Assembly (NCBI RefSeq): GCF_021440195.1
Contig: NZ_JAJTSZ010000001.1
Location: forward strand, 1,412,554-1,476,553
Reading direction: 5' to 3'
Length of the DNA stretch: 64,000 bases
Origin: Dyadobacter sp. CY356
GTDB taxonomy: Bacteria > Bacteroidota > Bacteroidia > Cytophagales > Spirosomataceae
Part shown: positions 53,151 to 62,758 of the stretch, in pieces
How positions within the stretch are numbered: position 1 is the stretch's first letter
Layout: each line of letters begins with the position of its first letter
Made by a program: the position numbers and the translations under genes
The notes under the pieces: model-generated
Seen by the model: the letters and a program-made list of their open reading frames with translations, nothing else
What the model was told of the DNA's origin: nothing
Databases searched by the model: none

Positions 53151-53719
53151 CTTGCATCACGATGTGCAAAAATGTGTGCCGCTTTTTGGAGCCACCTCAA
53201 TTGACTTAATTATAAGCAAATCAATAAATATAGAACTTAAAAAGGGCGAATTTTTTTGGGAAGCAGGGAAAACTTCAAAATACGTGGGTTTTATTACGGA
53301 CGGAATTCTCCGTGTTTATTATTACAGCGAAAAGGGAGAAGAAGTTACAAACTATTTTGTTGATGAAAATCATTGGCTTTCAGATTGGGATAATCCAGAT
53401 AAAAGCGTCACACCTATCGCAAATCTACAAGCAATTACCCACTGCTCGTTTATTGTATTCTTAAAAAAAGATTGGAATGAATTATTACAAGCTATTTTTG
53501 AATTAAATGACATCATTCAAAAAATAATTATAAAGCATAAGTCAAAAAAACTGGAAAGAAGGAGTCCATTAATTTCAGAAGATACGACTGAACGATATCT
53601 GTCTTTCTTAGAACAGTATCCAAACATTGTCAATCGTATTCCTTTGTCCTATGTTGCATCATATCTAGGGATGAAACAACAATCATTAAGTAGAGTGAGA
53701 AAAAATATTCGCTAACCAC

Positions 53720-53739
53720 TTTTTCACAAATGTGAAAAA
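53720..53739 (+). promoter_or_regulatory. Perfect 20-bp palindrome, candidate Crp/Fnr-type operator
   Basis: TTTTTCACAAATGTGAAAAA is a perfect inverted repeat between the disrupted Crp/Fnr gene and the SDR gene, 57 bp before the SDR ATG. It could be the binding site of the regulator. A weak terminator is less likely because the stem is A/T rich with a 2-nt loop. Confidence 0.5.
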
Positions 53740-53795
53740 ATTTTATTTTTTGTTGAAGCAACTTTGCAAGGTTAAAGTTTTAAATCAACATAAAA

Positions 53796-54530
53796 ATGAA
53801 AAAAGTATTCATTACAGGAGCCAATAAGGGAATTGGCTTTGCAACAGCAAAACAACTTTTGCAGAAAGGATTTTATGTATATCTTGGTTGTCGCAGCCAG
53901 GAGCGAGGTCTACATGCTTTGGAACAATTAAGGTCAGAAGGATTGACCAACGCCGAAATTCTTCAAATTGACATTACCAATGATGAGTCTGTAAAAAATG
54001 CCCGAACTGAACTTGGTAAAAAAGCAGAAAAAATTGACATATTAATCAACAACGTAGGCATTACTGGAAATATGCCGCAAGATGCCCTGAGCGCAACAGT
54101 TTCAGAATTTGAGAAAGTTTTTGATACTAATTTATACGGAACTCTACGGGTCGTTCAGTCATTTAAAGATTTATTGGTAAAATCTGAAGAACCACACATT
54201 ATCAACATCAGTTCAAGTATAGGCTCGCTAACGCTTCACAGCGCAAGAAGTTGGAAATATTACGAAAATGCCAATCTTTTTATGATTTATGCCGTTTCAA
54301 AAGCTGCACTTAATATGTATTCCATTTCGCTTGGCAACCAACTTCCAAAGTTCCGAATTAATCTTATTGATCCGGGATTTATAAGAACCGACCTTACAAA
54401 TAATCAAGGAAATGGAACACCTGATGAAGCTGCAAATACTATTGTGAAAACAATTTTAGATAAAAGTATACCAACAAGGAAATTTGTAAGCGAAGACAAT
54501 AATTCTGAAACTCAAGAGTGCCCGTGGTAA
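53796..54530 (+). CDS. Short-chain dehydrogenase/reductase
   Basis: A 244-residue SDR: TGANKGIGFAT cofactor motif, INNVGITG, catalytic Ser in ISSSIGSL and YAVSKAALNMYS (Tyr-x3-Lys). The C-terminus ends SEDNNSETQECPW, the normal end of this subgroup, so the gene is complete. Codon use and DNA are more A/T rich than the surrounding genes. It is next to the IS-disrupted Crp/Fnr regulator, which probably controlled it. Confidence 0.92.
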   Translation: MKKVFITGANKGIGFATAKQLLQKGFYVYLGCRSQERGLHALEQLRSEGLTNAEILQIDITNDESVKNARTELGKKAEKIDILINNVGITGNMPQDALSATVSEFEKVFDTNLYGTLRVVQSFKDLLVKSEEPHIINISSSIGSLTLHSARSWKYYENANLFMIYAVSKAALNMYSISLGNQLPKFRINLIDPGFIRTDLTNNQGNGTPDEAANTIVKTILDKSIPTRKFVSEDNNSETQECPW

Positions 54531-54560
54531 GAATGTACGGAATATAAGGGTAAAAGAAAG

Positions 54561-55041
54561 GTGGTAAAGGAAGCTATTGATCTACTCTCAACAAATTATC
54601 GTATTAAGAAAAATCTTTTAAGCACCAGATTCAATACAAGAGACATTGAACGTGTCGAAGTGTTAAAAAATGCTGGTACAGCGGGTATTTATGGAATTCG
54701 GGGAGGTAATGGTGTTATTGCTTTTTACTCCATGGGTGCACGGTCTATGCAGCAAAGCGGGAAACAAAACCAGGGTATGACACCGGTTCAATTTATTGGT
54801 TATCCAACAGTACAGCGCGAATTTTATGTGCCCCGCTACGATACGGTCAGCCCCACTTCCGGTCCTGTTGATGATCGTGATGTCCTTTACTGGAAACCCA
54901 TGATACAAACCGATAATCAGGGAAACAGCCAGCTGCGTTTTTCCACTGTCAGATCTCGTGCGGACGCTACGCATGGTTATACAGGGCGTTACGGCTGATG
55001 GTCGTCCGGTGCTGGGCATTGGGTTAGTCCAGGTTCAATAA
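54561..55041 (+). pseudogene. TonB-plug-containing protein, C-terminal fragment
   Basis: The fragment contains a plug-domain piece (NTRDIERVEVLKNAGTAGIYGIRGGNGVI) and a tail of the large MG2/macroglobulin-like receptor-plug proteins of Bacteroidota (DVLYWKPMIQTDNQGNSQLRF). After about 54947 the frame changes: the family ending continues as RMVIQGVTADGRPVLG in the next frame and stops at 55041. The first several hundred residues are missing. It is a truncated and frameshifted relic. Confidence 0.75.
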
Positions 55042-55812
55042 AGGAGTGCGATATGTCCGGTATGCTATAGGCGTATTCTGAGCAAGCAACATCGATTAAG
55101 AAATTCGTTGAGGTTGGAAAGTATAAAACCTGTTAGAAACTGAGCGTAATTAAACGTAGTTTTAATAAAGCCATTAGCAATTCGCTGAAATATGCTTTTC
55201 TTAATACCAGAAAAGAAAATATTTACGTGTTTTGAAACAGACCAGGCTAAGTCATTTCGTATTTATTATATCGGATGAGGTAATTGGTTTAGGGCCAAAC
55301 TTTAAAGTAGGTCGGATTGATTCTTTTATATTAATATTTATAATGGGATTATGTGACGATTTGGAAGTTGAACCTGCCATCCAAGTTTTCAGGAGCAACC
55401 ATTCAATTTAATTTTGGTTATACTCCTCCGGAAATCAATGAAGAGCATATACAATGTACATTAGATGGATAGAGTTTGGAAATTTGCTAATGAGACTGAG
55501 CAGCCATTCGATGTTCTATTCGGTATATTTCCTTTTTTGAACGCGAATTTGTAAGCTTTTTTTAAGACTGTGCAGTTGCATCCATCCGGAAAAGAAAGGA
55601 AAAAATCAAATTGCAACGGGCTCGTAAATTCGGATTTCGCATCCGTTTCCCGGGATAAATATCCGTTTTCCGGTTGATTATCCTTATCGACATTTAATCA
55701 TCCTTGCTGAAATTCTCCATCGGCAAATGCTTACTTCGCATGCAAGATGATGAAGTGGTTCAAGTTGTTGTTAACGCAATGAATTAATGAAAACTCATAT
55801 TTGGTATCTGAT
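55042..55812. other. Gene-free stretch with a 13-bp direct repeat
   Basis: About 770 bp without a supportable gene. It contains ATCCGTTTCCCGG (55641-55653) and ATCCGTTTTCCGG (55661-55673), a direct repeat with 20-bp period, the sort of spacing used by LytTR-type or other tandem-site regulators. Confidence 0.45.
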
Positions 55813-56091
55813 TTACGAACGATAAAAACCGTATATGATCATGCCAACCAGTATGGATTCAATCATCCAGATGGTGCGTGCGTGCGAATGTGAGATCCGT
55901 CGAATTAGCCAGTGGCCTACCAGGCATACAGCAGTAAAAAGCAGGCCGAGAACAATTTCGAGCGGATAGTCGCGCTTTTGGTCCGGCGTTCCATAAAGCA
56001 CGTAGAACAGTCCATGAGAAATTTCATACAGGCCCAGCAATGCTCCCAGCACAAGAGGCGAGATCCAGCTTAATAACTTATCAATATTCAT
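55813..56091 (-). CDS. Small three-helix membrane protein, unknown
   Basis: A 92-residue protein with three hydrophobic segments: LVLGALLGLYEISHGLFYVLY, IVLGLLFTAVCLVGHWL and MIESILVGMIIYGFY, with a charged loop between. No family is recognised. It stands alone and codes against the direction of its neighbours to the left. The direct repeat in the gap upstream of 55813 lies at its 3' side, so it is not its promoter. Confidence 0.65.
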   Translation of the reverse strand: MNIDKLLSWISPLVLGALLGLYEISHGLFYVLYGTPDQKRDYPLEIVLGLLFTAVCLVGHWLIRRISHSHARTIWMIESILVGMIIYGFYRS

Positions 56092-56410
56092 ACTTTTAAG
56101 CTGTTATTGGCAAAGTACTTCAAAAAAAATGGTCTAATGCACATGGCTTTGATAAGTTACTAATTCCCAATAACGGTTTATCCCTAACAGAATTGTACAA
56201 TGGAGGAAACAAAAAAAAGGCCTGCCGCGGTAGATCTGTATAGTCTGTGGCAGGCTGTTGACCTGGCGGAAGAAGTGGGAAAAAGATCGGGATAAAGTCA
56301 ATTTCTGCGTAAAATGCCGCTGTATGAAATCAAAGCGACATTTTCAGGGCATATATCATTTTATGCAAATGGCTAATACAGTGGGAATAAATGATGAGAT
56401 AGGTTCAAGA

Positions 56411-56791
56411 TCATTTCCTTATCTTAACGGATCCGGAGCAAAGATCGCCTTCTTCGATACCTGTCAGCCAGACCTTTAACGTTTTGATTCTTTCATTAGT
56501 GAGTTGTGTCTTTAAGCTAAAAATACACGAAGCATATACACTTCCATAGTAACCAGGGGCTCGATTAGGGTACCTGGCTTTTATTTCTGCATCTCGAAAT
56601 TGAATCCAGAGACGTTGAGCCATCTTTAAATTCTTAACGAATTCTTTATTGGACCTGTACTCAATAAGAACCTTTTGGTAAACAGCGTTAATCTCCTTCT
56701 CCGCTTTTGCGTATTGATTGCTTTCATCCTGGGCAAATACTGTATTCAGGGATGTTGTGAAAATGATAATGACACTTAGAAGTTTCTTCAT
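56411..56791 (-). CDS. LprI-like (DUF1311) secreted protein
   Basis: A 126-residue protein with signal peptide (SVIIIFTTSLNTVFAQ) and an LprI/DUF1311 domain: AEKEINAVYQKVL, LKMAQRLWIQFRDAEIKARYP, ASCIFSLKTQLTNERIKTLKVWL. The family includes lysozyme inhibitors of the periplasm. I start at 56791 rather than 56857, as this gives a normal signal peptide. It follows the NamZ-type muramidase gene by 65 bp, so a cell-wall link is plausible. Confidence 0.85.
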   Translation of the reverse strand: MKKLLSVIIIFTTSLNTVFAQDESNQYAKAEKEINAVYQKVLIEYRSNKEFVKNLKMAQRLWIQFRDAEIKARYPNRAPGYYGSVYASCIFSLKTQLTNERIKTLKVWLTGIEEGDLCSGSVKIRK

Positions 56792-56856
56792 TGCAACGAT
56801 AAATTTGAATAAGAAAAGTGATGCTATTTCAATCCTTTGGAGTAATAATCGACTCA

Positions 56857-58086
56857 TCAGGGATATAATAGGTATTTCATCCGTATTGCCTTAAACTTTT
56901 GCAAGCCTGGTTCCCAGCTTTTTCTGATTTTTGCTTCGGATACGCCGGCGATGATCTGTTTTCTTAATTGATCAGTACCGATGCGTAAATCGAATGCTGA
57001 TATGTCCTGGTTTGCTCTTGCGGGCGTAAAGAAGGTAGCCTTGTCCGGGTAGGCATTGTATAATTCAATTAACCATGACAAATTAATTTGCCTGCTTTTA
57101 AATAGCTTATCAATATCATAATTACCGAGATTCAGACCATAACAAACAGAATCTTTGTGATTGGGCTTTTCGCTCATTCCGGAAATACTTACCGGTTTGT
57201 ATGAGAATGAATACCTGCCTTTCAGTGCGGGTGCTCCCAGTATGGTAAATGGCATGTAAGTTCCCCGGCCTTCGTTGATAGCCGTTCCTTCAAACATACA
57301 TAAGCTAGGGAAAAGCATCACAGCCTGTTGTGAATTTAAATTCGGTGAAGGATTCACAGGGAGTACATAAGGCATGTCATGGTCATAGTTTGCCACTTTG
57401 ATAATCTTTATTTTGCATGGGTTTTTCAGGTATCCCTCACCGTTCAGATATTGAGCAAATTCGCCGATCGTCATGCCATGGGTCATGGGTATATAATGGA
57501 TTCCGATAGCCGATTTGAACTTATCATCCGTCATGACGGGTCCGTCTACTACGTAGGCATTAGGATTAGGCCTGTCGAGAATGAGCAGTTCTTTTCCATT
57601 TTCTGCACAGGCTTCCATTACATATTGAAGCGTATTAATATTAGTGTAATAGCGGCAGCCCACATCCTGAATATCAAAAACCATAAGGTCGATATCTGCC
57701 AGCTGCTCATTTGTGGGTTTCTGGTTTTTGCCATATAAAGAGATAATTAAAATACCTGTTTTAGCATCTGTCTCGTTGTTCACCACAGCTCCGTTACTAG
57801 CATTACCTCTAAAACCATGCTCAGGTCCAAATACTTTTATAATTTTTATTCCAAGGCTCAATAAACTGTCCACACTACTTACAGAGCCTATCACAGAACT
57901 CTGATTGGCAACAAGTCCAATTCGTTTTCCTTTAAGAGCAGTTAAGTATTTTTCAGTTTGGTCAGCACCAGTGATGATTTTGGGCTCTCCGGAATGAACC
58001 CGATTCCTGGATGCCAATTGAGCAGCGGATTCAATTTTGCTGATTCCAATGAGTGCTAGAATAAGAATAAAAATATATTTTTTCAT
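56857..58086 (-). CDS. DUF1343 / NamZ-type exo-beta-N-acetylmuramidase
   Basis: A 409-residue secreted protein with signal peptide (FILILALIGISKIESAAQ) and a full DUF1343 domain: GKRIGLVANQSSVIG, KVFGPEHGFRGNASNGA, LMVFDIQDVGCRYYTNINTLQYVM, and MFEGTAINEGRGTYMPF. DUF1343 proteins include NamZ, which releases terminal N-acetylmuramic acid from peptidoglycan fragments. It would serve recovery of cell-wall sugars. It may form an operon with the LprI-like gene downstream. Confidence 0.9.
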   Translation of the reverse strand: MKKYIFILILALIGISKIESAAQLASRNRVHSGEPKIITGADQTEKYLTALKGKRIGLVANQSSVIGSVSSVDSLLSLGIKIIKVFGPEHGFRGNASNGAVVNNETDAKTGILIISLYGKNQKPTNEQLADIDLMVFDIQDVGCRYYTNINTLQYVMEACAENGKELLILDRPNPNAYVVDGPVMTDDKFKSAIGIHYIPMTHGMTIGEFAQYLNGEGYLKNPCKIKIIKVANYDHDMPYVLPVNPSPNLNSQQAVMLFPSLCMFEGTAINEGRGTYMPFTILGAPALKGRYSFSYKPVSISGMSEKPNHKDSVCYGLNLGNYDIDKLFKSRQINLSWLIELYNAYPDKATFFTPARANQDISAFDLRIGTDQLRKQIIAGVSEAKIRKSWEPGLQKFKAIRMKYLLYP

Positions 58087-58993
58087 TTAAATGTTTCGAG
58101 ATGACAATTTATGCAATTCCGGATGTTTCTTGGTCACATCGGCTAAATTAGCAAATTTGGCAAAGTCATCATCAGAAAGTAATCACAAGATGCGCTGATA
58201 TCTATTTGTCTGTCTTACTGTTTTAAAAAAGGAAATGAAAATTACCAGGATTGGTCCCTATCTGACCTAGAAGATATATTAATGGACCCCTATGCGGTGT
58301 ATCAGGGGTGCTCATCACAATGGAAAATGGGAAAGCACCACAGGGAAATAATTAAGAAAATATAAATATAGGTAGTTGGGCGATGTATTGATATCTATCT
58401 GTTTAATCAAACGATATTGCTCGCTATAATTCAACATGCCAAGTTTGAGCAATGTAAATAGTATCGATGAGTTTCAGTCTTAAATTATTCGGTGATATAA
58501 CCGTACTCTAGCGGCCTTCTATTATTTTCCATTTCGGATATAAAAATATTTGACTATGCCAAATATGAATTAAATTTTAGTGGTTCACCAAACTGTATGT
58601 TTTAGACTGGCACGTCAAAATGTCTTTATGAATGGTGATACGTCCTTAAAAGCGTTCCCAGATTATGTTCCGGCCCGACATTCCTAAACTTCTAAGAACG
58701 ATCATTGCGATTTGCATATTAAATCATACTTTCTAAACCACGCTTTCATTGCTTTAATAAGGTGGTATATTCTCCGAAACACAATTCTGCTTGATGTCTA
58801 TTTCAGGTAGATTATTTTTTTTATCATCTTGTTGTTGTCCCTAAAAGGACCAATATCTGCGCAAAAAACCGTTAATACTAGAAGTTGATCAATATCCCAT
58901 CGTAGCATTCAGAAGCCAGCCCTTCCGGTCTTATACTTACTTTTGATCTTTCAGACCAGAAAAACATGCATTGTAGTTGGAGGATTAAAACCT
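58087..58993. other. Gene-free stretch
   Basis: About 900 bp, rather A/T rich, with no supportable gene or strong repeat. It borders other decayed sequence and may be degraded coding DNA. Confidence 0.4.
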
Positions 58994-59172
58994 TCATTTT
59001 TTTTTATAATACTCCCTGGCATCCTTTGCAGAGGTTCCCACTGGTTCCACTGCTTCAATCAATCTTCCCTTTGAGATGCCCAGCGCCTCAGTCCATTAAG
59101 CCGCTTCGTGACTTTCACTTGCATCGATACGGTTACTGTCTGCGGGGCCTTTTTTGTTTTATCGTCAGCCAT
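58994..59172 (-). pseudogene. DUF3606 protein, frameshifted and with a nonsense codon
   Basis: The minus strand starts MADDKTKKAPQ, then after one missing base continues SNRIDASESHEAA, a TAA where a Tyr is expected, then WTEALGISKGRLIEAVEPVG and TSAKDAREYYKKK with a stop. This is the whole of a DUF3606 protein (about 60 residues), with a one-base deletion just after Gln11 and a Tyr-to-stop change. Total length of 179 nt agrees with a single lost base. Function of the family is unknown. Confidence 0.75.
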
Positions 59173-59717
59173 GATTTTTGTGTTTCGATTTTAAAGAGAT
59201 TGTATGAAAAATCGTACCTTTCTTTTCTTCTGTGGCACGGGTAAAATAATGGAGCAAGTGAAATTAGCAGAAGAGTACTGTTCCCATCAAGGCAATATCT
59301 TTGATTTTGAAGTAAGATGATCTGAGCGTACGTTCTTATAAATTGCAAAGGCGCAGCTTTTAGAGGATCAACAATAGGGGCGCAGCAAACTGTTAAAGAC
59401 AAGTTATTGGCCGGCAGCCTGAGTATGACCAGGCTCAGAATTGATGGCATCTGCAATTAAACCGGTAAAGCAGAAGTGATTTTGTAGCAGCCAAGTTTTG
59501 AAATTAGTTAGCGTGCCTGTCACCGAGACCCCTTAAAATACATGTGATCATAAAAACTGTTTATTAAGCAGAAATTGAACGGGTTTTAAGTAAAAATTAC
59601 CTTTTTCACCTTTGGTTATTTATCCGGCATCGATATACCGGTAAATTATTGTGATAAAGAAGCAAATTCGCTTTAATAGTATTGCCGGTAATTTATTAAT
59701 ACAAAGACGAAAACGGA
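59173..59717. other. Gene-free stretch with possible relic
   Basis: About 540 bp. A plus-strand segment around 59350-59460 reads GSTIGAQQTVKDKLLAGSL without a start and could be the tail of a lost gene; I do not recognise it. Otherwise nothing is seen. Confidence 0.35.
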
Positions 59718-60854
59718 TTGAAAATCGTGAATAAGTATAAAATCCATTTTGTAATCCTATTGGGTATTTTATTTCTTGTTGGATGTGTCAAGCCATTTTC
59801 TCCTCCGGAAATTAATTCGCAGCAGAGTTATCTTGTTATCGATGGATTTTTAAATACAGGCTCTGATACGAGCGTGTTTCTACTTAGCCGGACTCAAAAT
59901 ATTAAACAGGATCATGACCCGGTTATGGAGAGCGGAGCTACTTTAAGCGTAGAAAAAGAATTAGGAGAAGTACATTTGTTTACAGAACTATCACCTGGAA
60001 AATATATTTTACCACCTTCTGAGTTTGATCTGCTGCATAAATATAGACTGAAATTAAAAACTGCGAATGGATCTGAATATGCATCTGAATTTGTAAATAT
60101 TAGCAAGACTCCACCCATAGATAGTATATCCTACAAGATCGAGCCTGTCAGAAATTCGGTCGTCTTTTATGCCAATGCGCATGATGCCGGCAACAAGACT
60201 CATTTTTACCGGTGGAAACTTGAAGAGACCTGGGAATACCAAGCTACATACGCCTCTGTACTCGAGGTTGTTGACGGAAAGATTGTTTTAAGAAAGCAGG
60301 ATATCAATACGTGCTGGCGTACCAGTAAGCCCGCTACTATTATCCTGGGTTCAACCATAAAACAATCCAGCGATATTATAAAGGAACTACCGATCAATGT
60401 TGTACCCATTAGTACCAATAAGTTATACAGACAATACAGCTTGCTGCTAAGGCAGTACGCCTTATCTCAGGAAGCATTTGAATACTGGACCGCTCTTTCT
60501 AAGACCACGCAGTTGACAGGAAGTCTTTTTGATCCGCAGCCATACCTTCTTACCGGCAATATTAAATGCCTTACCAGCGCTGATGAGCTCGTTTTTGGAT
60601 ATTTCGCAGCGGGTACCGAAGAAAAAAGAAGAATCCTGATTTCGCCCGGGCTTGGCTCGTTCCCAAGATGCGCGGAGCCTGATACGCTTTCGGTCCAATG
60701 TTATACCCTTGATAGCGACTGTGCGTACAGGACACAGCAACTGCTGCTGAATTATCATGGTAAATTAAACGATTCTGTAACGGTGGCAAACCCCGAATGC
60801 GCCGACTGCAGGCTGCAAGGAGGCACTACTAGCAAACCGGCGTTCATGAAGTGA
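59718..60854 (+). CDS. DUF4249 lipoprotein (orphan)
   Basis: A 378-residue lipoprotein with lipobox LFLVGC (Cys about residue 23) and the DUF4249 beginning LVIDGFLNTGSDTSVFLLSRT. Cysteine-rich ends (YTLDSDCAYRTQQLLLNY, PECADC) are typical. DUF4249 genes usually follow a TonB receptor gene, with which they are thought to work; no such receptor is here, and the frame opens with TTG (or GTG at 59727) rather than ATG. It is likely to be left over from a deletion. The protein itself is intact. Confidence 0.82.
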   Translation: MKIVNKYKIHFVILLGILFLVGCVKPFSPPEINSQQSYLVIDGFLNTGSDTSVFLLSRTQNIKQDHDPVMESGATLSVEKELGEVHLFTELSPGKYILPPSEFDLLHKYRLKLKTANGSEYASEFVNISKTPPIDSISYKIEPVRNSVVFYANAHDAGNKTHFYRWKLEETWEYQATYASVLEVVDGKIVLRKQDINTCWRTSKPATIILGSTIKQSSDIIKELPINVVPISTNKLYRQYSLLLRQYALSQEAFEYWTALSKTTQLTGSLFDPQPYLLTGNIKCLTSADELVFGYFAAGTEEKRRILISPGLGSFPRCAEPDTLSVQCYTLDSDCAYRTQQLLLNYHGKLNDSVTVANPECADCRLQGGTTSKPAFMK

Positions 60855-60935
60855 AAGAAATGCACCGTTTCTGCAAATCAAAAATTTACGCTGGAATGGA
60901 TCAGTAAAATAAGTTGGTATCAGGGTTATTGCAAG

Positions 60936-60985
60936 TGTAAAGTTAATTCAGGATTATCACCAAAAAATGTAAAGTAAAATCAGGA
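60936..60985 (+). repeat. IS21-type terminal repeats
   Basis: TGTAAAGTTAATTCAGGA (60936-60953) and TGTAAAGTAAAATCAGGA (60968-60985) are direct repeats like the multiple terminal repeats at the end of IS21-family elements. They precede the truncated IstA frame at the expected distance. Confidence 0.65.
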
Positions 60986-61083
60986 CGACACAGTCGGTCA
61001 AAGTTATTCCGGGAAAGTGAGCCAGTGAATTTTGGTATTGAAGTAATTATAAACACCATCTTTTGTGAAAAACAAAGCAACGG

Positions 61084-61338
61084 ATGGCAAACAAAGTTAC
61101 TTCAATGCAGACACTGCGCATGATCATACAGATGCTGGATCGGAACATTTCGGAACGTAAAATATCCAGGCAACTTAATCTTTCCCGTAACACGGTTAAA
61201 TATTACCGTGAACGCTTACTTCAAAGCGCACACAGCTTCAAAGAACTGCAAGCCCTTGGCGACGCAAGTTTTTCTGCTATTCTATATTCTGATACACCTT
61301 CGGTTCAGGATGAAGACCAAAGGAAGGAGGATTTATAA
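61084..61338 (+). pseudogene. IS21-family transposase IstA, N-terminal fragment
   Basis: An 84-residue frame resembling only the N-terminal HTH region of IstA (LRMIIQMLDRNISERKISRQLNLSRNTVKYYRERL). Full IstA proteins are around 500 residues, and no DDE domain or istB follows, so the element is truncated after the HTH. The nearby gene on the opposite strand (61404) occupies the place where the rest would be. Confidence 0.8.
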
Positions 61339-61403
61339 TACCCAACTGTGCATTTTGATCTGAGCATTTTTTCTGCAGGCTCGCAACTTCGGCCCATATG
61401 TAT

Positions 61404-62648
61404 CTATAAAGTGATACCAAATCCCGCCTTAACCGAAGCCAGCAAACGCTTTACTTCAGGCTGTGTATTGAGTAGGTTATGGCTGACACTAACGGAAAGG
61501 TCAACATAAGCTTTCCTAAATAATCTTTGTTGAAATCCTGCGGCGGCTCCCAAGCCCAGATGTCTTTTAGGCCTTCCTTCTCCGAGAACAGTTTCACTTT
61601 GATAATATACAAATTCGCTGTGTGGCCCCAGATATAATCCTGACAAATTCTGCCCGCCTTTACCATCTCTTAATGCCTGTTTCTGGTCAAGATAGTAACG
61701 TAGTTGTAATGATGGCCATAACTGAATGTCGTTACTTACAATTCTGGGAAACGGCGCTGACCCATGAGAAACCATACGCAAGTAATCAAACATTACTTGT
61801 CCATTAAATGAGATTGGGCTATTTCCAAACTTCCGCTCATAGGCCAGTCCGATGGTTCCTTGTATAAACTGAGAGGAAAGATACATTTTTGGCCATAAAA
61901 GCTTCCATTGCTGACTGACATTTTCGTCACAAAGAAGCACTTCACATAATGCTATATTCTTGTTGCGTTTCCAGTCTCCAAAGGCAAGCCCCATGCTAGT
62001 CCGCGAAGCGATCGCAAAATCAGCTGCTTTATGAACACCATAGCCCAATTGCAGTGGATAATGTTCTTTTGGATATTTTTGATAAGAAGCTCCAATTGCA
62101 AATTCAATACGGCCATTGTTAAGAAATCTTCGCTGTAAGCCAAATTCAATACCAATAGTTGATGCCTGATAGTTAACCTCTGATTTCCCCCAACGTTTTC
62201 CGCCGACGATTGCTACATAATTACCTGTAAAATTATTCACGTTTATGCCTTCCTTAATCCTGCGTCTCATATCATAATACCAGCGTCCGTATATATTCCC
62301 ATCAAGTGCCCCAACAAAACCGATACTGGTTCCCCATCCACCATTCAGCAAAATATCAGTACCAACTGAAAAAGAGGGAGAGATTTTGTATTCATAGCCC
62401 AGGCCATAAGATGTTGTCTGCAAGGCGTTATTATCTACTGCAAAAAGATAGTTTGGTATAAAATTCAGACTCAGTTTGAACATGTGCCTTGTCGGCACTT
62501 TTGTCATGAACACATTCTCATACCTGTCAATAAAACGCTGCTGCACTATGGTATCCTGCTCTTCACTGAACTTAATTTTTGTGCTATCCTGGCTATACAC
62601 AGCGAAGTAGCAAAGCATTAAACAAAATAAATAAATGCATTTTTCCAT
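61404..62648 (-). CDS. Predicted outer-membrane beta-barrel protein, unknown
   Basis: A 414-residue protein with a signal peptide (YLFCLMLCYFAVYSQ). It has alternating amphipathic strands rich in aromatic residues (YGLGYEYKISPSFSVGTDILLNGG, IEFAIGASYQKYPKEHYPLQL, GFQQRLFRKAYVDLSVSVSHNLL) and a C-terminal ASVKAGFGITL, as expected of an outer-membrane barrel. No specific family is recognised. It lies between the IS21 remnant and IS3 copy 2. Confidence 0.72.
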   Translation of the reverse strand: MEKCIYLFCLMLCYFAVYSQDSTKIKFSEEQDTIVQQRFIDRYENVFMTKVPTRHMFKLSLNFIPNYLFAVDNNALQTTSYGLGYEYKISPSFSVGTDILLNGGWGTSIGFVGALDGNIYGRWYYDMRRRIKEGINVNNFTGNYVAIVGGKRWGKSEVNYQASTIGIEFGLQRRFLNNGRIEFAIGASYQKYPKEHYPLQLGYGVHKAADFAIASRTSMGLAFGDWKRNKNIALCEVLLCDENVSQQWKLLWPKMYLSSQFIQGTIGLAYERKFGNSPISFNGQVMFDYLRMVSHGSAPFPRIVSNDIQLWPSLQLRYYLDQKQALRDGKGGQNLSGLYLGPHSEFVYYQSETVLGEGRPKRHLGLGAAAGFQQRLFRKAYVDLSVSVSHNLLNTQPEVKRLLASVKAGFGITL

Positions 62649-62758
62649 GTAAGCTATCCGTTATTTGATTGTTAGTTTGCCAAATTCCGTACTGATTGAC
62701 GTGGTTCCGTTTTGGTTTACACTTTTGCGGGTTAGTATAATATTTAAAATCTCAATTC

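Larger units (their letters stand above)
51896..53199 (-). mobile_element. IS3-family insertion sequence, copy 1 (1304 bp)
   Basis: Complete element with imperfect terminal inverted repeats: left end TGACGTGGTTCCGTTTT, right end (complement) TGAGGTGGCTCCAAAAA. It is flanked by a 3-bp direct repeat ATT (51893-51895 and 53200-53202), the target duplication. It encodes OrfA and OrfB on the minus strand. It appears identical to the copy at 62697-64000, so the insertion is recent. Confidence 0.93.
51839..53715 (+). pseudogene. Crp/Fnr family regulator split by an IS3 element
   Basis: The native N-terminus is at 51839-51895 (MKAFINFLLQFGVLNQQQI); the rest resumes at 53203 with DLIISKSINIELKKGEFFWEAGK and runs to 53715, ending in a helix-turn-helix (RIPLSYVASYLGMKQQSLSRVRK). 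Joining at the duplicated ATT codon gives an uninterrupted protein of about 190 residues: an N-terminal cyclic-nucleotide-binding-like domain and a C-terminal HTH. The IS end supplies a new ATG (53140) in frame, replacing the first 18 residues by 20 others, so a chimeric protein could still be made. Its likely target is the SDR gene that follows. Confidence 0.85.

Noticed and set aside
56258..56479. 73-residue plus-strand frame with several Cys
   Set aside because: No family features, overlaps the end of the LprI-like gene on the other strand.
58966..59244. 92-residue plus-strand frame
   Set aside because: Antisense to the DUF3606 pseudogene; its composition is explained by that.
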